DNA of 64,000 nucleotides from NCBI GenBank assembly GCA_900469965.1, contig UBZP01000013.1:1-64000 (forward strand). Direction: 5' to 3'. Below the pieces are notes generated by a model. The model had not been told where the DNA came from. It searched no databases and worked only from the letters and a program-made list of their open reading frames with translations. Every line of letters begins with the position of its first letter. Position 1 is the first letter of the stretch. The translations under genes and the position numbers were made by a program. The stretch comes from Hyphomicrobiales bacterium (lineage in GTDB: Bacteria > Pseudomonadota > Alphaproteobacteria > Rhizobiales > Rhizobiaceae). This document shows, one piece after another, positions 53,661 through 63,181 of the stretch.

Positions 53661-53861
53661 ATGGCGAATCTCAACGCGAGAATTTCAGACATCGGCCTGA
53701 GACCCGGTCTCGTGGCGGAGCTTAATCAAAGAGGTTTCGATCGTGTTGCTGACATGATCGACATGCCCAACTATGAAATCCTTCGTATCCCCAACATGGG
53801 AGGGACCTGTTATCGTCGTCTCTGCGCTGCCATGGGACGCGAGCCACATTCGAAAAAGTGA
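53661..53861 (+). CDS. Small helix-hairpin-helix protein resembling the RpoA C-terminal domain
   Basis: A 66-residue protein with a single domain. LRPGLVAELNQRGFDRVADMI and EILRIPNMGGTCYRRLCAAM match the pattern of the RNA polymerase alpha C-terminal domain: L..R..N.L...GI.T...L, then LL.IPN.G..S..EI. The core has NMGG and the buried hydrophobics, though not the full DNA-contact residues. It may bind DNA or a transcription factor. The ATG at 53661 begins MANLNARISD; an upstream in-frame ATG at 53643 is also possible. Confidence 0.6.
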   Translation: MANLNARISDIGLRPGLVAELNQRGFDRVADMIDMPNYEILRIPNMGGTCYRRLCAAMGREPHSKK

Positions 53862-54844
53862 GTTGCCGTCCCAGCAAGCGTTGGTCAACCGAAGATTTCG
53901 GCACTTAACGCTCAATGCCTCCAGAGAGGGCTCCTGAAACCGCAAAGCCCGACGTTGTCATGGCCCAAGCCCTTACATTGGGTATAGCGTTTCGGCGAGG
54001 TTCACGGCCTGTGGCCGGATACGGCTTCGACATTCGGAAAGTTCCGCAGAGCTCGAACAGCCGGGGCACTCGATCGTGTGGAAGGCCGTGGAAGTGCAGG
54101 GTCTTTGATGTCGAGCAAGAGGCAGGACAGCGTAAATGAAAACCCCGATCGATTTGCTGTCATAAGGGAATATCGGTGTATCACACGCGTCATGGCATTA
54201 GCCACCCGCAAAGCCTCGATGGGCAAATCGCGCCCACGTGGTTGCCGATTTTCTCACCTGGGTACTTATCCCGGGCGAGAACGCGGCCATGCTCGGCAAC
54301 GAGATTCGCGCACTTCATACGCGTGATTTCATCCTAACGCCTGGTCGAGAAGGTCCGACGACGCGACGCATGGGCAGCGCGTTCGGGTGGCGCGTCTCGC
54401 GATCGTCATAATGCAGCATCGGCGCGTCGAGCTCTTCGACGGTCGGGCGCCCGTCGCATTGCGTCCATCAGGATGTTAACCCAAGACGCTTCAGCAATAC
54501 CGTGGCGTCAGCCATGGCGGTGCGATCAAGATCCAGGTCCGAGCGGGTTGCGATCGCGATCGCACTTGCGAGATAGTTGCCCATCGTACTGAGGGTCCGA
54601 CGCGACCTTGCATAACTTGCAAGGCCCCATCCTGGTTCTCAATTCTATAGCCGTGTCCGAATACGGCAGCCGTATAGAGTTTACCGCAACGGGCCGAAGA
54701 CGAAGCTTGGGGTCGCACCAGAAGACACGGATCGCTTCACCCAATGGCGAGCAACTTGCATTCCCATGGCTGCGGTGGCACTGCCTCGATGAGAGGTCCG
54801 ACTTTCATGCCGTGCCTTCGGCCCTAATGTATGCGATTAAAAAT
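53862..54844. other. Long gene-free, decayed stretch
   Basis: Nearly 1 kb without a supported gene. Short coding-like pieces occur on the minus strand (near 54150-54230 and 54530-54720) in changing frames, but I cannot assign them. It looks like degraded accessory DNA. Confidence 0.4.
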
Positions 54845-56284
54845 TCAGTCCGCCTTATTGACCGGTGGAAGTGTCCAGGAGCCGTTGATGATGGACGGAT
54901 CATTTTCATCGGGCCAATAGAGGCGCATCATCAGGTAGAACTTTCCCTTGGGCGCCGGGAGCCAGTTTGCCTCCTTGCCCGCGCCAGGCGACTTGTGCTG
55001 GATGAGGATGTCGACGGACCCGTCGGCATTCGCCTTGAGGTCCTGGCGGGCGCTGATCGAGTAGCGATTGATGGGATTGTCGACGAAGAAGTAGTTCTCG
55101 TCGTACATGGTGATCGACCAGAAGCCCTTGACCGGCGGGAGCTGCCCTTTCTTGAAAGTCACGATATAGGCGCTTGCGCCATTGTAGCTGCGAGCGAAGA
55201 CGCCGTCGCCGTCCCTTCGAGACGTCGGATAGACGGCGTCCTGCGGCCGATTGGCACCAAGTCCGATGGCGGTAACGAGCGCGCGCTGAATATAGTTCGT
55301 GCCGTAGACGCCGGTCTTGGTCGTAAATCCCCAGCCGTTGGTGTTCTGGACATCCCCATCGCTCATTTTGAAGTGCAGCATGATGCGCGCGAAGCCGATC
55401 TCGGGGACATGTCTTTCGAAGGCGGGATCGAACTTGGATTTGTTGAAAGGCTGGCCGGGAACGAGACCGATCGCCGCGAACCTTTCGAGAGCTGGTGCGT
55501 CGACCTCGGCCGGTTGATTTCGCGTCATGAGCTCGCTGAGCAGGGTGAAATACTCGATGGCCGTCATGCGATTGACCTGATCCCGGACCGCCGTTTTCAT
55601 GTCTACGGACGGATCGACCTTTCCCGCAGGCGGAGTGTAGTCCGTACCCCAGGTCGACAGCGGCTGCAGCTTGCAGGCGTCTTGGATCTTATGTACGGCG
55701 GCATAGTCATCGGGCGTGCCGGTGCAATAGATGCGACCAAGGAGCCAGACGATAGCGGTCGGTGACTTGTATTCCGTGACACCTTCCGGAAGGGAGCCGG
55801 ACCAGCCTGGTCCGGTGATGGCGAAGGTTTGTGCCGTCCCACCAGTGGTTCTCGAACCCGGCACTTGGAATACATTGGTCCAGCCGTCGAGCATCGGGAA
55901 AAGGAAGTACCGATCGCCCATGTCCGGGAAGGAAAAGACCCAGGGCTCGTCGCCGACGTCGATGAATGTTGTCGTATAGAGCGTGTCAGCATTGGGGGCC
56001 GTGACGTCTCGGAAGGACGCATTCGGGTATTCGCGGAGCTTGATGAGATGTCCCATTGGTCCGCGCGTCCCCTTGACCTCGGCGACATTCGTTATGACGC
56101 GTCGCGTCATTTCCATGGTCACCAGCGGATAACCATAGATATAGGCGTCGACAGCCGTCCAGAAGTCCTCGGAACCTGTGACCAGATCTGTGAGCGGCCC
56201 GTCAAAGGCATTTGCTGGGCGAACGGCCGTGGATGCGAGAAGGCTGGTGCCGCCGACGATCGCGGCGCGGCGTGTGATATTCAT
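54845..56284 (-). CDS. DUF1254 domain-containing exported protein
   Basis: A 479-residue exported protein with a twin-arginine-like leader (MNITRRAAIVGGTSLLASTA). A DUF1254 domain comes first (YGYPLVTMEMTRRVITN, NADTLYTTTFIDVGDEPWVFSFPDM), then DUF1214 (GFWSITMYDENYFFVDNPINRYSI). Such proteins occur alone or in pairs in many proteobacteria; the function is unknown though the fold is known. The start at 56284 follows GGGAGATC. A broken partner gene lies 13 bp upstream in the same direction. Confidence 0.9.
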   Translation of the reverse strand: MNITRRAAIVGGTSLLASTAVRPANAFDGPLTDLVTGSEDFWTAVDAYIYGYPLVTMEMTRRVITNVAEVKGTRGPMGHLIKLREYPNASFRDVTAPNADTLYTTTFIDVGDEPWVFSFPDMGDRYFLFPMLDGWTNVFQVPGSRTTGGTAQTFAITGPGWSGSLPEGVTEYKSPTAIVWLLGRIYCTGTPDDYAAVHKIQDACKLQPLSTWGTDYTPPAGKVDPSVDMKTAVRDQVNRMTAIEYFTLLSELMTRNQPAEVDAPALERFAAIGLVPGQPFNKSKFDPAFERHVPEIGFARIMLHFKMSDGDVQNTNGWGFTTKTGVYGTNYIQRALVTAIGLGANRPQDAVYPTSRRDGDGVFARSYNGASAYIVTFKKGQLPPVKGFWSITMYDENYFFVDNPINRYSISARQDLKANADGSVDILIQHKSPGAGKEANWLPAPKGKFYLMMRLYWPDENDPSIINGSWTLPPVNKAD

Positions 56285-56296
56285 AGCTGATCTCCC

Positions 56297-56738
56297 TCAT
56301 TCGTTGGCTAGTAGGGCAAAAGGGGCAGGTAGTTTGGGTCGGGCGGCGCCCGCAAAGGACACCGGCGTACATGGCAACTCAATGATGTCGATGAAGACAG
56401 AGGTCTGCCCGTCGGCATTAGCCGGAATTTCGCCTTCGAGCACAGCGACATCGAAGTTGATGCGACCGCCGGCGGCCTTGGCGACTTCAGCATCGCCACC
56501 TCGACCTTCACGCTCGGGCCGTCCTTTGCGAACATCGCGACGGCCGCGCTCGGTCCTTTGAAGAACTGTCGGACCCCTCGTCCCGCGGCTCCAGTAGATG
56601 CGCGCTCAGCGCGTGGCCTGCCGCTGGAACCGGCCGATCGGCCAAGATGATTGCGTTGGGCGCGGCGCCGTCCAGGATCAACTTGCCGGCTTGCAGTTTC
56701 GCGCCGGTTGCGTTCATCACGATGAGCGAAGGCTGCAT
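56297..56738 (-). pseudogene. Partner of the DUF1254 gene, multiply frameshifted
   Basis: In other genomes a short exported protein often accompanies DUF1254 genes. Here its pieces read in three frames: MNATGAKLQAGKLILDGAA...IILADRPVPAAGHALSAHLL, then FFKGPSAAVAMFAKDGPSVKVEVAMLKSP, and last VFIDIIELPCTPVSFAGAAR to a stop at 56297. At least two indels separate them, so the gene is dead while the DUF1254 gene stays open. Confidence 0.6.
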
Positions 56739-56952
56739 CTGGGGCTTGTGAGCACCGGTGCCGCAGAGAGGACGAGTTCGTCGCACACGTAAAGAAGCGC
56801 TCGCTGACCTCGGCGAGTGTCTCAGTGTCCCGTGTCCTGTCCGGAAAGTGCCGGACCGCTGCCAGCATCCATCAGTCCTAATGCTTGCCACGACCAACTC
56901 CGACCTCAGTGTCGCCCTTGGCTGGTTTTATAGGGTGACAGCTCGCAACTTC

Positions 56953-56968
56953 TGCGTAACATTACGCA
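56953..56968. promoter_or_regulatory. Perfect inverted repeat before the TPR regulator gene
   Basis: TGCGTAA and TTACGCA flank CA, 20 bases upstream of the ATG at 56989. This is a good repressor- or activator-site candidate between the divergent TPR gene and the broken DUF1254 partner. Confidence 0.5.
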
Positions 56969-56988
56969 AAGTTTGGGGTAACATCGCC

Positions 56989-58758
56989 ATGAGCAGTTAT
57001 TTGGGAAGCGTACGGAGCGTTCGTGGGTCACGCGTGCCGCTCGTTGGTCTCGCCGGGACGACGAGTGGGGAACAGACGGCGGCGAAGGATACCACGTCCT
57101 TTGGACGTTCGGCTCGGGAGGCGCTCGATCGCATCCTGCAGAGCCCGGACTTCCATGCTACGCCGCGATCTCGCCGCTTCCTTACCTATGTGGTCGAAGA
57201 GACCCTTGCCGGCCGTGCCGAGCGCATCAAGTCGTTCTCAATCGCCACGGACGTGTTTGGCCGCGGCTCTGATTTCGACGCCCACTCCGACCCCATTGTT
57301 CGCCTTGAGGCCGGCCGGCTGCGCCGTGCGCTCGAACAGTACTACCTCAAGGCGGGGCGCGAAGACCCGCTCATCATATCGATTCCCAAAGGGGGGTATG
57401 TCCCGCTTATTCTGCCCCGCACCAAGGTGGAAACAGGTGCGCGGCGTGCTTTGGCCAAGCCCAGGCCCATCTTACTCGGGGCCGTGGCGGCGCTCGGCCT
57501 GGCAAGCGCGGTATCCGTGGTCATGTCGCCGCCCTGGCGCAGTGATCCCACTGTACCTGCCGTGCCGCGCCTCCTCGTCCGGCCGTTCGAGGATCTGTCT
57601 CGGTCGGGCAACTCGGCCGCCTTCACTGCAGGTCTGACGCACGAGATCATCGGTCAGGTGGCGAAATTCAAGGACATCGTTACCGTCGAGGGCCGGGAAG
57701 CCACCAGTTCCGCGGGCGATAAGGCGCGCTATGAGCTTTCGGGAAATGTCAGCCTGGGCGAGGATACAGTCCGTTTGCAGGCGCGCGTCTTGAAAACAGA
57801 AGATTCCAGTGTTCTCTGGGCGCAGTCTTACGAGGCGGACTTCGAGCCTTCACAGGTGATCACGATAGAAAAGGAGATCGCGAACCAAATTGCCACAGCG
57901 CTCGGACAGCCCTACGGGGTGATATTCAGGGCCGATGCGGAGCGCGTGGTGGCACATGCACCCGACGACTGGGCTGCCTATTCGTGCACACTGTCATACT
58001 ACGCCTACCGTGCCAACATCGATGCCAGGACCCATCCCGCCGTCCGCCAATGTCTCGAAGATGCAGTGGCGCGCTTTCCGAGCTATGCGACCGCCTGGGC
58101 ACTTCTGTCGCAGACCTATATCGACGAGATCCGGTTCGGCTACCCCGTTGGTTCGTCGATGTCACCCACATCTCTTGATCGTGCCTTGGCCGCTGCGCGT
58201 CGTGCCATGGAGATCGACCCACAAAATGTGCGCGCCCTAGAAGCCGAAATGTTCGCACTCTACTTCAGCGGACAGGTTGACGCGAGCCTGTCTCTGGGCA
58301 AACACGCCCTCGCGACCAATCCGAACGACACAGAACTGATGGGAGAGTACGGTTCGCGCCTCGCCGTGTCGGGACATTGGGACGAAGGTTGCAGGCTCAT
58401 CGCTGAAGCGCGCGGCCGCAATCCGGGCCCGCTCGGCTACTATGAGGCTATCCTCTCGGTTTGCGCCTATTTTCGTAACGACTACAAGACTGCCGCGATG
58501 TGGATAGGAAAGTCGGGCGCCATTGACAATCCCGCCTATCACCTGATTGCGGCTGCCGTGCTCGCGGAAGCCGATCCCACGGGAAAAGCGGCAGAATGGG
58601 AGCGGGACTGGCTGATGGCCAACGCTCGCGGCCTCGTCGAGAATATCTGGACATGGACGGCCCTTCGTTACGCAAGGACGGAAGATCGGGAGCGCTTTGT
58701 CGGGTCGCTGCGCAAGGCTGGTCTTCCAATTCCCACTCGACCGGCCGTGCCACGCTGA
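56989..58758 (+). CDS. TPR protein with N-terminal OmpR/ToxR-like domain (adenylate-cyclase-type regulator)
   Basis: A 589-residue protein from ATG 56989. An N-terminal domain of about 100 residues has REALDRILQSPDFHATPRSRRFLTYVVEETLAGR...SDPIVRLEAGRLRRALEQYY. This pattern is common in rhizobial proteins labelled adenylate-cyclase-like. It is followed by a membrane helix (ILLGAVAALGLASAVSVVM), then a TolB-like region (VRPFEDLSRSGNSAAFTAGL), and TPR repeats (RAMEIDPQNVRALEAEMFAL, KHALATNPNDTELMGEYG). No cyclase catalytic domain is present. It may be a membrane-tethered regulator. Confidence 0.8.
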   Translation: MSSYLGSVRSVRGSRVPLVGLAGTTSGEQTAAKDTTSFGRSAREALDRILQSPDFHATPRSRRFLTYVVEETLAGRAERIKSFSIATDVFGRGSDFDAHSDPIVRLEAGRLRRALEQYYLKAGREDPLIISIPKGGYVPLILPRTKVETGARRALAKPRPILLGAVAALGLASAVSVVMSPPWRSDPTVPAVPRLLVRPFEDLSRSGNSAAFTAGLTHEIIGQVAKFKDIVTVEGREATSSAGDKARYELSGNVSLGEDTVRLQARVLKTEDSSVLWAQSYEADFEPSQVITIEKEIANQIATALGQPYGVIFRADAERVVAHAPDDWAAYSCTLSYYAYRANIDARTHPAVRQCLEDAVARFPSYATAWALLSQTYIDEIRFGYPVGSSMSPTSLDRALAAARRAMEIDPQNVRALEAEMFALYFSGQVDASLSLGKHALATNPNDTELMGEYGSRLAVSGHWDEGCRLIAEARGRNPGPLGYYEAILSVCAYFRNDYKTAAMWIGKSGAIDNPAYHLIAAAVLAEADPTGKAAEWERDWLMANARGLVENIWTWTALRYARTEDRERFVGSLRKAGLPIPTRPAVPR

Positions 58759-58801
58759 TCTGGCCGGCGTGTTCGACGCCGGGCCTTGTGGCTGGACAGC
58801 T

Positions 58802-59998
58802 CTAGTCTACTGTTCCGAACTTCCGCAACAGACCCGCAATTGCTGAAAACACTACAATCAACGCACAGTAGCCCAGCGTTGTCAGGGTCAGGCCAACAGC
58901 ACCGACCATCACCCCTGCCAACAGGGTCGGCAATCCGAAAGCGAGATAGCTGAGCGTGAATAGCGAAGCGAACAGCTCGCCACGCTCATCCGGGCGCACC
59001 AGCGGAACGATCGAGCGCAGCACGCCATAGAAGCATGTTCCAAAGCCCGTTCCGGCGATCATCAGTGCTGCCAGATATGCGGGCAGGGACGGCCAGACAA
59101 TTGCAGCAAGCGTCAACGCTGTGCCGATCGAGAGCGCCAAGGTGCCGTAAAGTGTCACCCGCCGCGAGGAATGGCCCCGCGCGGCATGGCAGGCGGTGGC
59201 ACCTGAGGCGCAGAGCAATACGATCACGCTTGCCTGGGTGAGGTGATCCTCCGCATTGAAGATGTGCCGGACAATCGGTGCTCCGAGCGACAGATAGAGA
59301 CCGCCCGTTGACCAACCCGCGATTACGGCCGGTGCGCTGCGCCAGAATGCCCTGGCTGCCGTCGCCGGTACGCCGATCCTCGGGCGAAGGGAGGCCCACA
59401 CACCCTCGTGTCGCGGCGCGGTCTCAGGAATGAACCAGATCACGACGGTAAACAATGCATAGGTTGCCACCAGCGTGCCAAATACGTCGGCTTCCGCCAA
59501 CTCGGTGACGTCCATCAGCACGCCCGCCACAAGAGCACCCATCGCAAGACCGCTCAAGGGAACGACGGAATTCCATACCGAAGCGCTGCCTGGTCTGTCC
59601 TTAGGCTCGAAATCGACCACTGCCGCCGAGAGTGCGGAGAGCGTTAGCCCAACCGCCACACCTTGCAATGTACGCGCGGCGAGCAAGCCTGCCACGCCAT
59701 CTGCTTGCCAGAAAAGCAGCATGCTCAATGCCAGCAACCCAAAGCCTGCCGATATGACTGGACGCCTGCCGACATGGTCCGACAAAGATCCCGTAACAAG
59801 CAGCGACGCAAGTAGCGCTACAGTATAGACGGCAAAGATGCTTGTCAGGGTCGCCGCGGAAAAGCCGATCTGCTGCTGAAGAATGGGATAAAAAGGCGAG
59901 GGTGCGCTAGCACCGGCCATCATCACGGCCATGCCGGCGAGTGTGACGCGAAAGCCCGCGAGGCCGCTGAGCGGTAGGGGGAGCGTCGTGAAAGACAT
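58802..59998 (-). CDS. MFS transporter (DHA-type)
   Basis: A 398-residue exporter with twelve predicted membrane segments. Motif A is SLSDHVGRRPVISAGFG (after helix 2), and RTLQGVAVGLTLSALSAAVVDF matches helix 4. No antibiotic specificity is visible. It is divergent from an ArsR-type regulator across 76 bp that carry TTCGAA repeats, so it is probably repressed by that regulator. Confidence 0.9.
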   Translation of the reverse strand: MSFTTLPLPLSGLAGFRVTLAGMAVMMAGASAPSPFYPILQQQIGFSAATLTSIFAVYTVALLASLLVTGSLSDHVGRRPVISAGFGLLALSMLLFWQADGVAGLLAARTLQGVAVGLTLSALSAAVVDFEPKDRPGSASVWNSVVPLSGLAMGALVAGVLMDVTELAEADVFGTLVATYALFTVVIWFIPETAPRHEGVWASLRPRIGVPATAARAFWRSAPAVIAGWSTGGLYLSLGAPIVRHIFNAEDHLTQASVIVLLCASGATACHAARGHSSRRVTLYGTLALSIGTALTLAAIVWPSLPAYLAALMIAGTGFGTCFYGVLRSIVPLVRPDERGELFASLFTLSYLAFGLPTLLAGVMVGAVGLTLTTLGYCALIVVFSAIAGLLRKFGTVD

Positions 59999-60011
59999 GG
60001 GTCACCCGATT

Positions 60012-60073
60012 GTTCGAATAATTTCGAACCAATTAGTACTATCCTTTCTCTAAGGGTTCAACTAAATTCGAAC
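60012..60073. promoter_or_regulatory. TTCGAA operator repeats between the MFS and ArsR genes
   Basis: GTTCGAA (60012-60018) and TTCGAAC (60023-60029) form an inverted pair with spacer TAAT. A third TTCGAAC (60067-60073) lies directly before the ATG of the regulator. This looks like an autoregulatory ArsR-type operator acting on both divergent genes. Confidence 0.65.
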
Positions 60074-60074
60074 C

Positions 60075-60401
60075 ATGGCGTCTGAGGTTGCAGAACTCCC
60101 ACATCCCGCTCGCAGCGAGCTTAAGCTGACCGACGTGCTCTTTGCGTTGAGCGACCCCGAGCGACTGGCGATCGTACGCCAACTGGCGGGTGGTCCGCTG
60201 GAAATGGCACAGTGCCACCTCTCAGACCCTTCGATGCCGAAGTCGACAAAGTCGCATCTCATGAAGGTGCTGCGAGAAGCTGGTGTTATCCGCAACGAGC
60301 CCCTCGGGCGTGGTCGCCGCCTTACGCTCCGTCGCGAGGATTTGGAGACCCGTTTCCCAGGCTTGATTGGTTCGGTGTTGTCCACCTTTGGTGAGAAATA
60401 A
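60075..60401 (+). CDS. ArsR-type helix-turn-helix regulator
   Basis: A 108-residue winged-HTH protein of the ArsR/HTH_20 type: LFALSDPERLAIVRQLAGGPL, then the recognition part MPKSTKSHLMKVLREAGVI and wing NEPLGRGRRLTLRREDLETRFPG. No Cys cluster for metal sensing (a single Cys in MAQCHL). It is divergent from the MFS gene and flanked by TTCGAA repeats, so it probably represses the exporter in response to an unknown drug-like ligand. Confidence 0.88.
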   Translation: MASEVAELPHPARSELKLTDVLFALSDPERLAIVRQLAGGPLEMAQCHLSDPSMPKSTKSHLMKVLREAGVIRNEPLGRGRRLTLRREDLETRFPGLIGSVLSTFGEK

Positions 60402-61010
60402 CTCAGCCGAAGCCTGTGGCAGGCTTTTGCGCGAGCCGGCGTCGCCAAGATAGAAAGCTGGGCAGCAGGCTACCCTGTTCCTTCAGCGTCCCCGCGCGAC
60501 AGGGGACATACGCAATTTGTCGCGGCAGGGAGGATGTTGTGGGGGCCCTCGTTTCAATCGATGGAACTTGGCGCTGGACTGTTCCACTCTATATCGATAC
60601 GCCGGACCAGCTGAGAAAAATGGGCGCCTCTCCTCCTCGCGGCGTGTGGGGAGGCGAAAAATCAAGTTACGGAACTTTCCTGCGGAGCCGAAAATGGGAC
60701 TTCAGTCGGTCGTGTTCACCTAATATTCAGAGCTTGGGCGCATATTTGGTTGGGCGCCGGCCTGTCACTACGTACGCTCACCTTCTGCATGGGCTCGCTT
60801 CGGCGGGCCATTTTTGTGAGATGGGGAGCCCCAGAGATACTATTTACGCCAACGCAGCCATGGAGACGCTGCGTGCGGATTACCGTCACCTCCGGCAGCA
60901 GCGCTTGAGCCGCGCGCATCATGAGCCCCGGTATGTTGTCCGGACCGTCGCCCAGCTGCGAGCGCGACGGGGGCTGGCGTTCCGTAGGGGGAAAGGAGTC
61001 GCCCAGTGGG
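60402..61010. other. Gene-free stretch
   Basis: No supported gene. A long plus-strand frame runs into the DUF3008 gene, but only its end (from 61061) is coding-like. Confidence 0.45.
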
Positions 61011-61035
61011 GGAACCACCGCGCTCGCCCAAAGTT
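61011..61035 (+). promoter_or_regulatory. EcfG/RpoE2-type promoter candidate
   Basis: GGAAC (61011-61015), 16 bases, AGTT (61032-61035). It fits GGAAC-N18-TT and lies 26 bases upstream of the DUF3008 gene. Confidence 0.5.
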
Positions 61036-61060
61036 ATCTCCCCAAACAGGAGGAAACAAC

Positions 61061-61246
61061 ATGCCGGCAAAATCGAAAGCTCAGCAAAAAGCAGCAGGTG
61101 CGGCTCTTTCTGCGAAGCGTGGAGACACGCCCAAGAGCAAGCTAAGGGGCGCCTCCAAGCAGATGGCCGAATCCATGACCGAGAAAGAATTGGAGGAGTT
61201 TGCCTCGACCAAGCGGAAGGGCAAACCGGAACACGTATCGGACTGA
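61061..61246 (+). CDS. DUF3008 family small protein
   Basis: A 61-residue basic protein, MPAKSKAQQKAAGAALSAKR at its start and EKELEEFASTKRKGKPEH near the end. This is the whole DUF3008 pattern (P-A-x-S-K-x-Q-Q-x-A-A-G-A-A-L-x-A-K-R, M-x-E-x-E-L-x-x-x-A-x-T). AGGAGG lies upstream. DUF3008 proteins are small, widely spread in alpha- and gammaproteobacteria and often stress induced. Function unknown. Confidence 0.88.
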   Translation: MPAKSKAQQKAAGAALSAKRGDTPKSKLRGASKQMAESMTEKELEEFASTKRKGKPEHVSD

Positions 61247-61558
61247 GCGGGCACTTCAGGCTTGAGATCAACTGGAGCAACGATGCGCGGTGCCTTGGCG
61301 GGTGCACGGATGGGCGTCCGTACGATTTGCAAGCTTCCGAGTCCGCCCGGCGCGCGGGGAGCCGCCGCCTTCGGCAACTATCGCCCTCGCGCCGCCATCA
61401 GGCGTGAGCTCGGCGGCCGAAGTCGACGTGGACGGTGGGTCGTTTTTTATTGCCCAGCCAGATTTTGGGAGACCGGAGCCAACTAGCTTTTCACGCCGCC
61501 CACACGCTCACTGGGGGTTATGGCCACCATCAAAGGCGATAAGGCTAGCACTCGCGCA
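61247..61558. other. Gene-free stretch
   Basis: No supported gene or terminator with a clear stem. The DUF3008 and YihY genes converge across it. Confidence 0.4.
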
Positions 61559-62647
61559 CTAAGGCACGGGCTTGCCAATGTGATCCGCCACAAACGCACC
61601 ACGATCACCCAAGGGCAGTGGCTGCCCAGTGGTTGAATCGCACACCGTCTGGTGTTCAAGTTCCGCATTCAGTTCCGCGCCGACCAGTATGATCAAGACT
61701 GAGAGCCACATCCAGATCAAAACGCCCACAAGGCCTCCGAGGGCACCATATGTGGCTTCGTAGTCGGCGACGTTGTCGAGGTACCAGGAAAAGCCCAATG
61801 TCATCACAAGCCAAGCGAAGGTGGATAGAGCGGCACCCCAAGTCAGCCATCTGACTTTGGCTGGCTCCCGGCTCGGCCCTAATCGGTAGATCGCCGTCGA
61901 TGCCGCGAACATCAGCAGCAAGAGGAAGGGCCATCTTGCAAAGAGCGCTAAGTTCTCCTTCAGGGGATCGAGCCAAACGTACGACAAGGCGATTGGCAAG
62001 ATCCCAAGGGCAGCAATCACAGCGAGTGCAGCCAGCATTGCGCCAAAGGTGAACGCAAGCGCAATCACGTTCAGCCGAACGAACCCGCGCTTCTCTACTT
62101 CGTCATAGGCTACGTTCATTGCATCGAACATCGCCAACGTGCCATTGTGGGCACTCCACAGGGCCACAACCAGTCCGACGAGGAAGGCTGCTCCTAAGGC
62201 GCTTTGCCGGCTTTGAATGAGCAAATGCAGTTGATCCGAAAAAACCCCGTATGCCTCCCCCGGCAATACGCTGGCCATTGCCTGTACGTGCTGGCTGATG
62301 TCGGTCGGATCTGCAAGCAAGCCGTACAGCGAAACGGTGGCGGCTAGCCCGGGAAAAAAGGCGAGGAGCAGGTAGAAGGTAACGCCTGCCGCGACCAGTG
62401 TAACCCGGTCGGTCGATAGCGAATCTATGACCCTCCAGAATACATCCCGCAGTCCTCGCGGAGGAATCTCTGCTGGTCTCTGGGCCAACCGTCCGCGGTC
62501 TTTGACCTTGCCGGCATCAAGTTTGGCAACACCCGGCCGAGAACGCCCGCCAAGGGCGCGGCCCGAAATGAGCGCGCCCGCCAGGACGGAAAGCCCGATC
62601 AAGGCCAAGGTTGCACGATCGCGTGAGCCACTCTGTCTGCGCGACAT
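61559..62647 (-). CDS. YihY/virulence factor BrkB family membrane protein
   Basis: A 362-residue membrane protein of the YihY (BrkB) family, function unclear. The ATG at 62647 (MSRRQSGSR) has GGAGG upstream. It has one helix near the N-terminus (ATLALIGLSVLAGALISG), a polar linker, then the family core VTLVAAGVTFYLLLAFFPGLAA, LWSAHNGTLAMFDAMNVAYDE, and helix-rich C-terminus (VRWLTWGAALSTFAWLVMTLGFSWYL...YGALGGLVGVLIWMWLS). It ends polar. Length is normal. Confidence 0.9.
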   Translation of the reverse strand: MSRRQSGSRDRATLALIGLSVLAGALISGRALGGRSRPGVAKLDAGKVKDRGRLAQRPAEIPPRGLRDVFWRVIDSLSTDRVTLVAAGVTFYLLLAFFPGLAATVSLYGLLADPTDISQHVQAMASVLPGEAYGVFSDQLHLLIQSRQSALGAAFLVGLVVALWSAHNGTLAMFDAMNVAYDEVEKRGFVRLNVIALAFTFGAMLAALAVIAALGILPIALSYVWLDPLKENLALFARWPFLLLLMFAASTAIYRLGPSREPAKVRWLTWGAALSTFAWLVMTLGFSWYLDNVADYEATYGALGGLVGVLIWMWLSVLIILVGAELNAELEHQTVCDSTTGQPLPLGDRGAFVADHIGKPVP

Positions 62648-63181
62648 GCTTGCCTCCATCTCCTCCAAAGGCGTAATGCTCGACCTTTAAAAATGATGCA
62701 GTTCGGCAGAAGAGACGTCCGGCGGCGGCCGAGCCACCGCAATCTCCCGCCAGCTGCCGTGTTGTCGTATCGGCTTGGTCCCGATTCCATCGTCTGCCCC
62801 ATCGAGGCAGGCCAGGTTTTGCGGCGGCAACGCGGTAGAAACGAGTCGATCTCCTTCCGAGCGCTTTTCCAACGGTTGTTTTTGCCGCGACCATCTATGG
62901 CAACTCGCGAGGTATCGAGGGGACACGCGGGCTTCGTTCTGAGGACGAGGTGGGCACATCTGAAATTTCTGACCTCGCCAAGAGTGTTCGTAACCCTACT
63001 ATCCCCCCGCGGCGTACGCCAGCCGATAGCAGGTCTACTGCGATCATGGGATGCCGCTTCACAAGGCGCATGATGACCCGTGCAATTGCTGCAGTCACTG
63101 CTCGACTTTTCACGGTCTTGCTGAGACGGCTGACGATGAAAGTCTCAACCCAACTTGTTTGGATAGCGGGCGACGCCGTAG
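62648..63181. other. Gene-free stretch
   Basis: No supported gene. A short minus-strand frame (62895-63113, MKSRAVTAAIARVIMRL...) has a plausible basic start but no ribosome binding site and no known family. Confidence 0.35.

Noticed and set aside
62895-63113. A 72-codon minus-strand frame (MKSRAVTAAIARVIMRL...)
   Set aside because: Basic N-terminus looks protein-like but there is no ribosome site, no conserved motif and the C-terminal half is low complexity.
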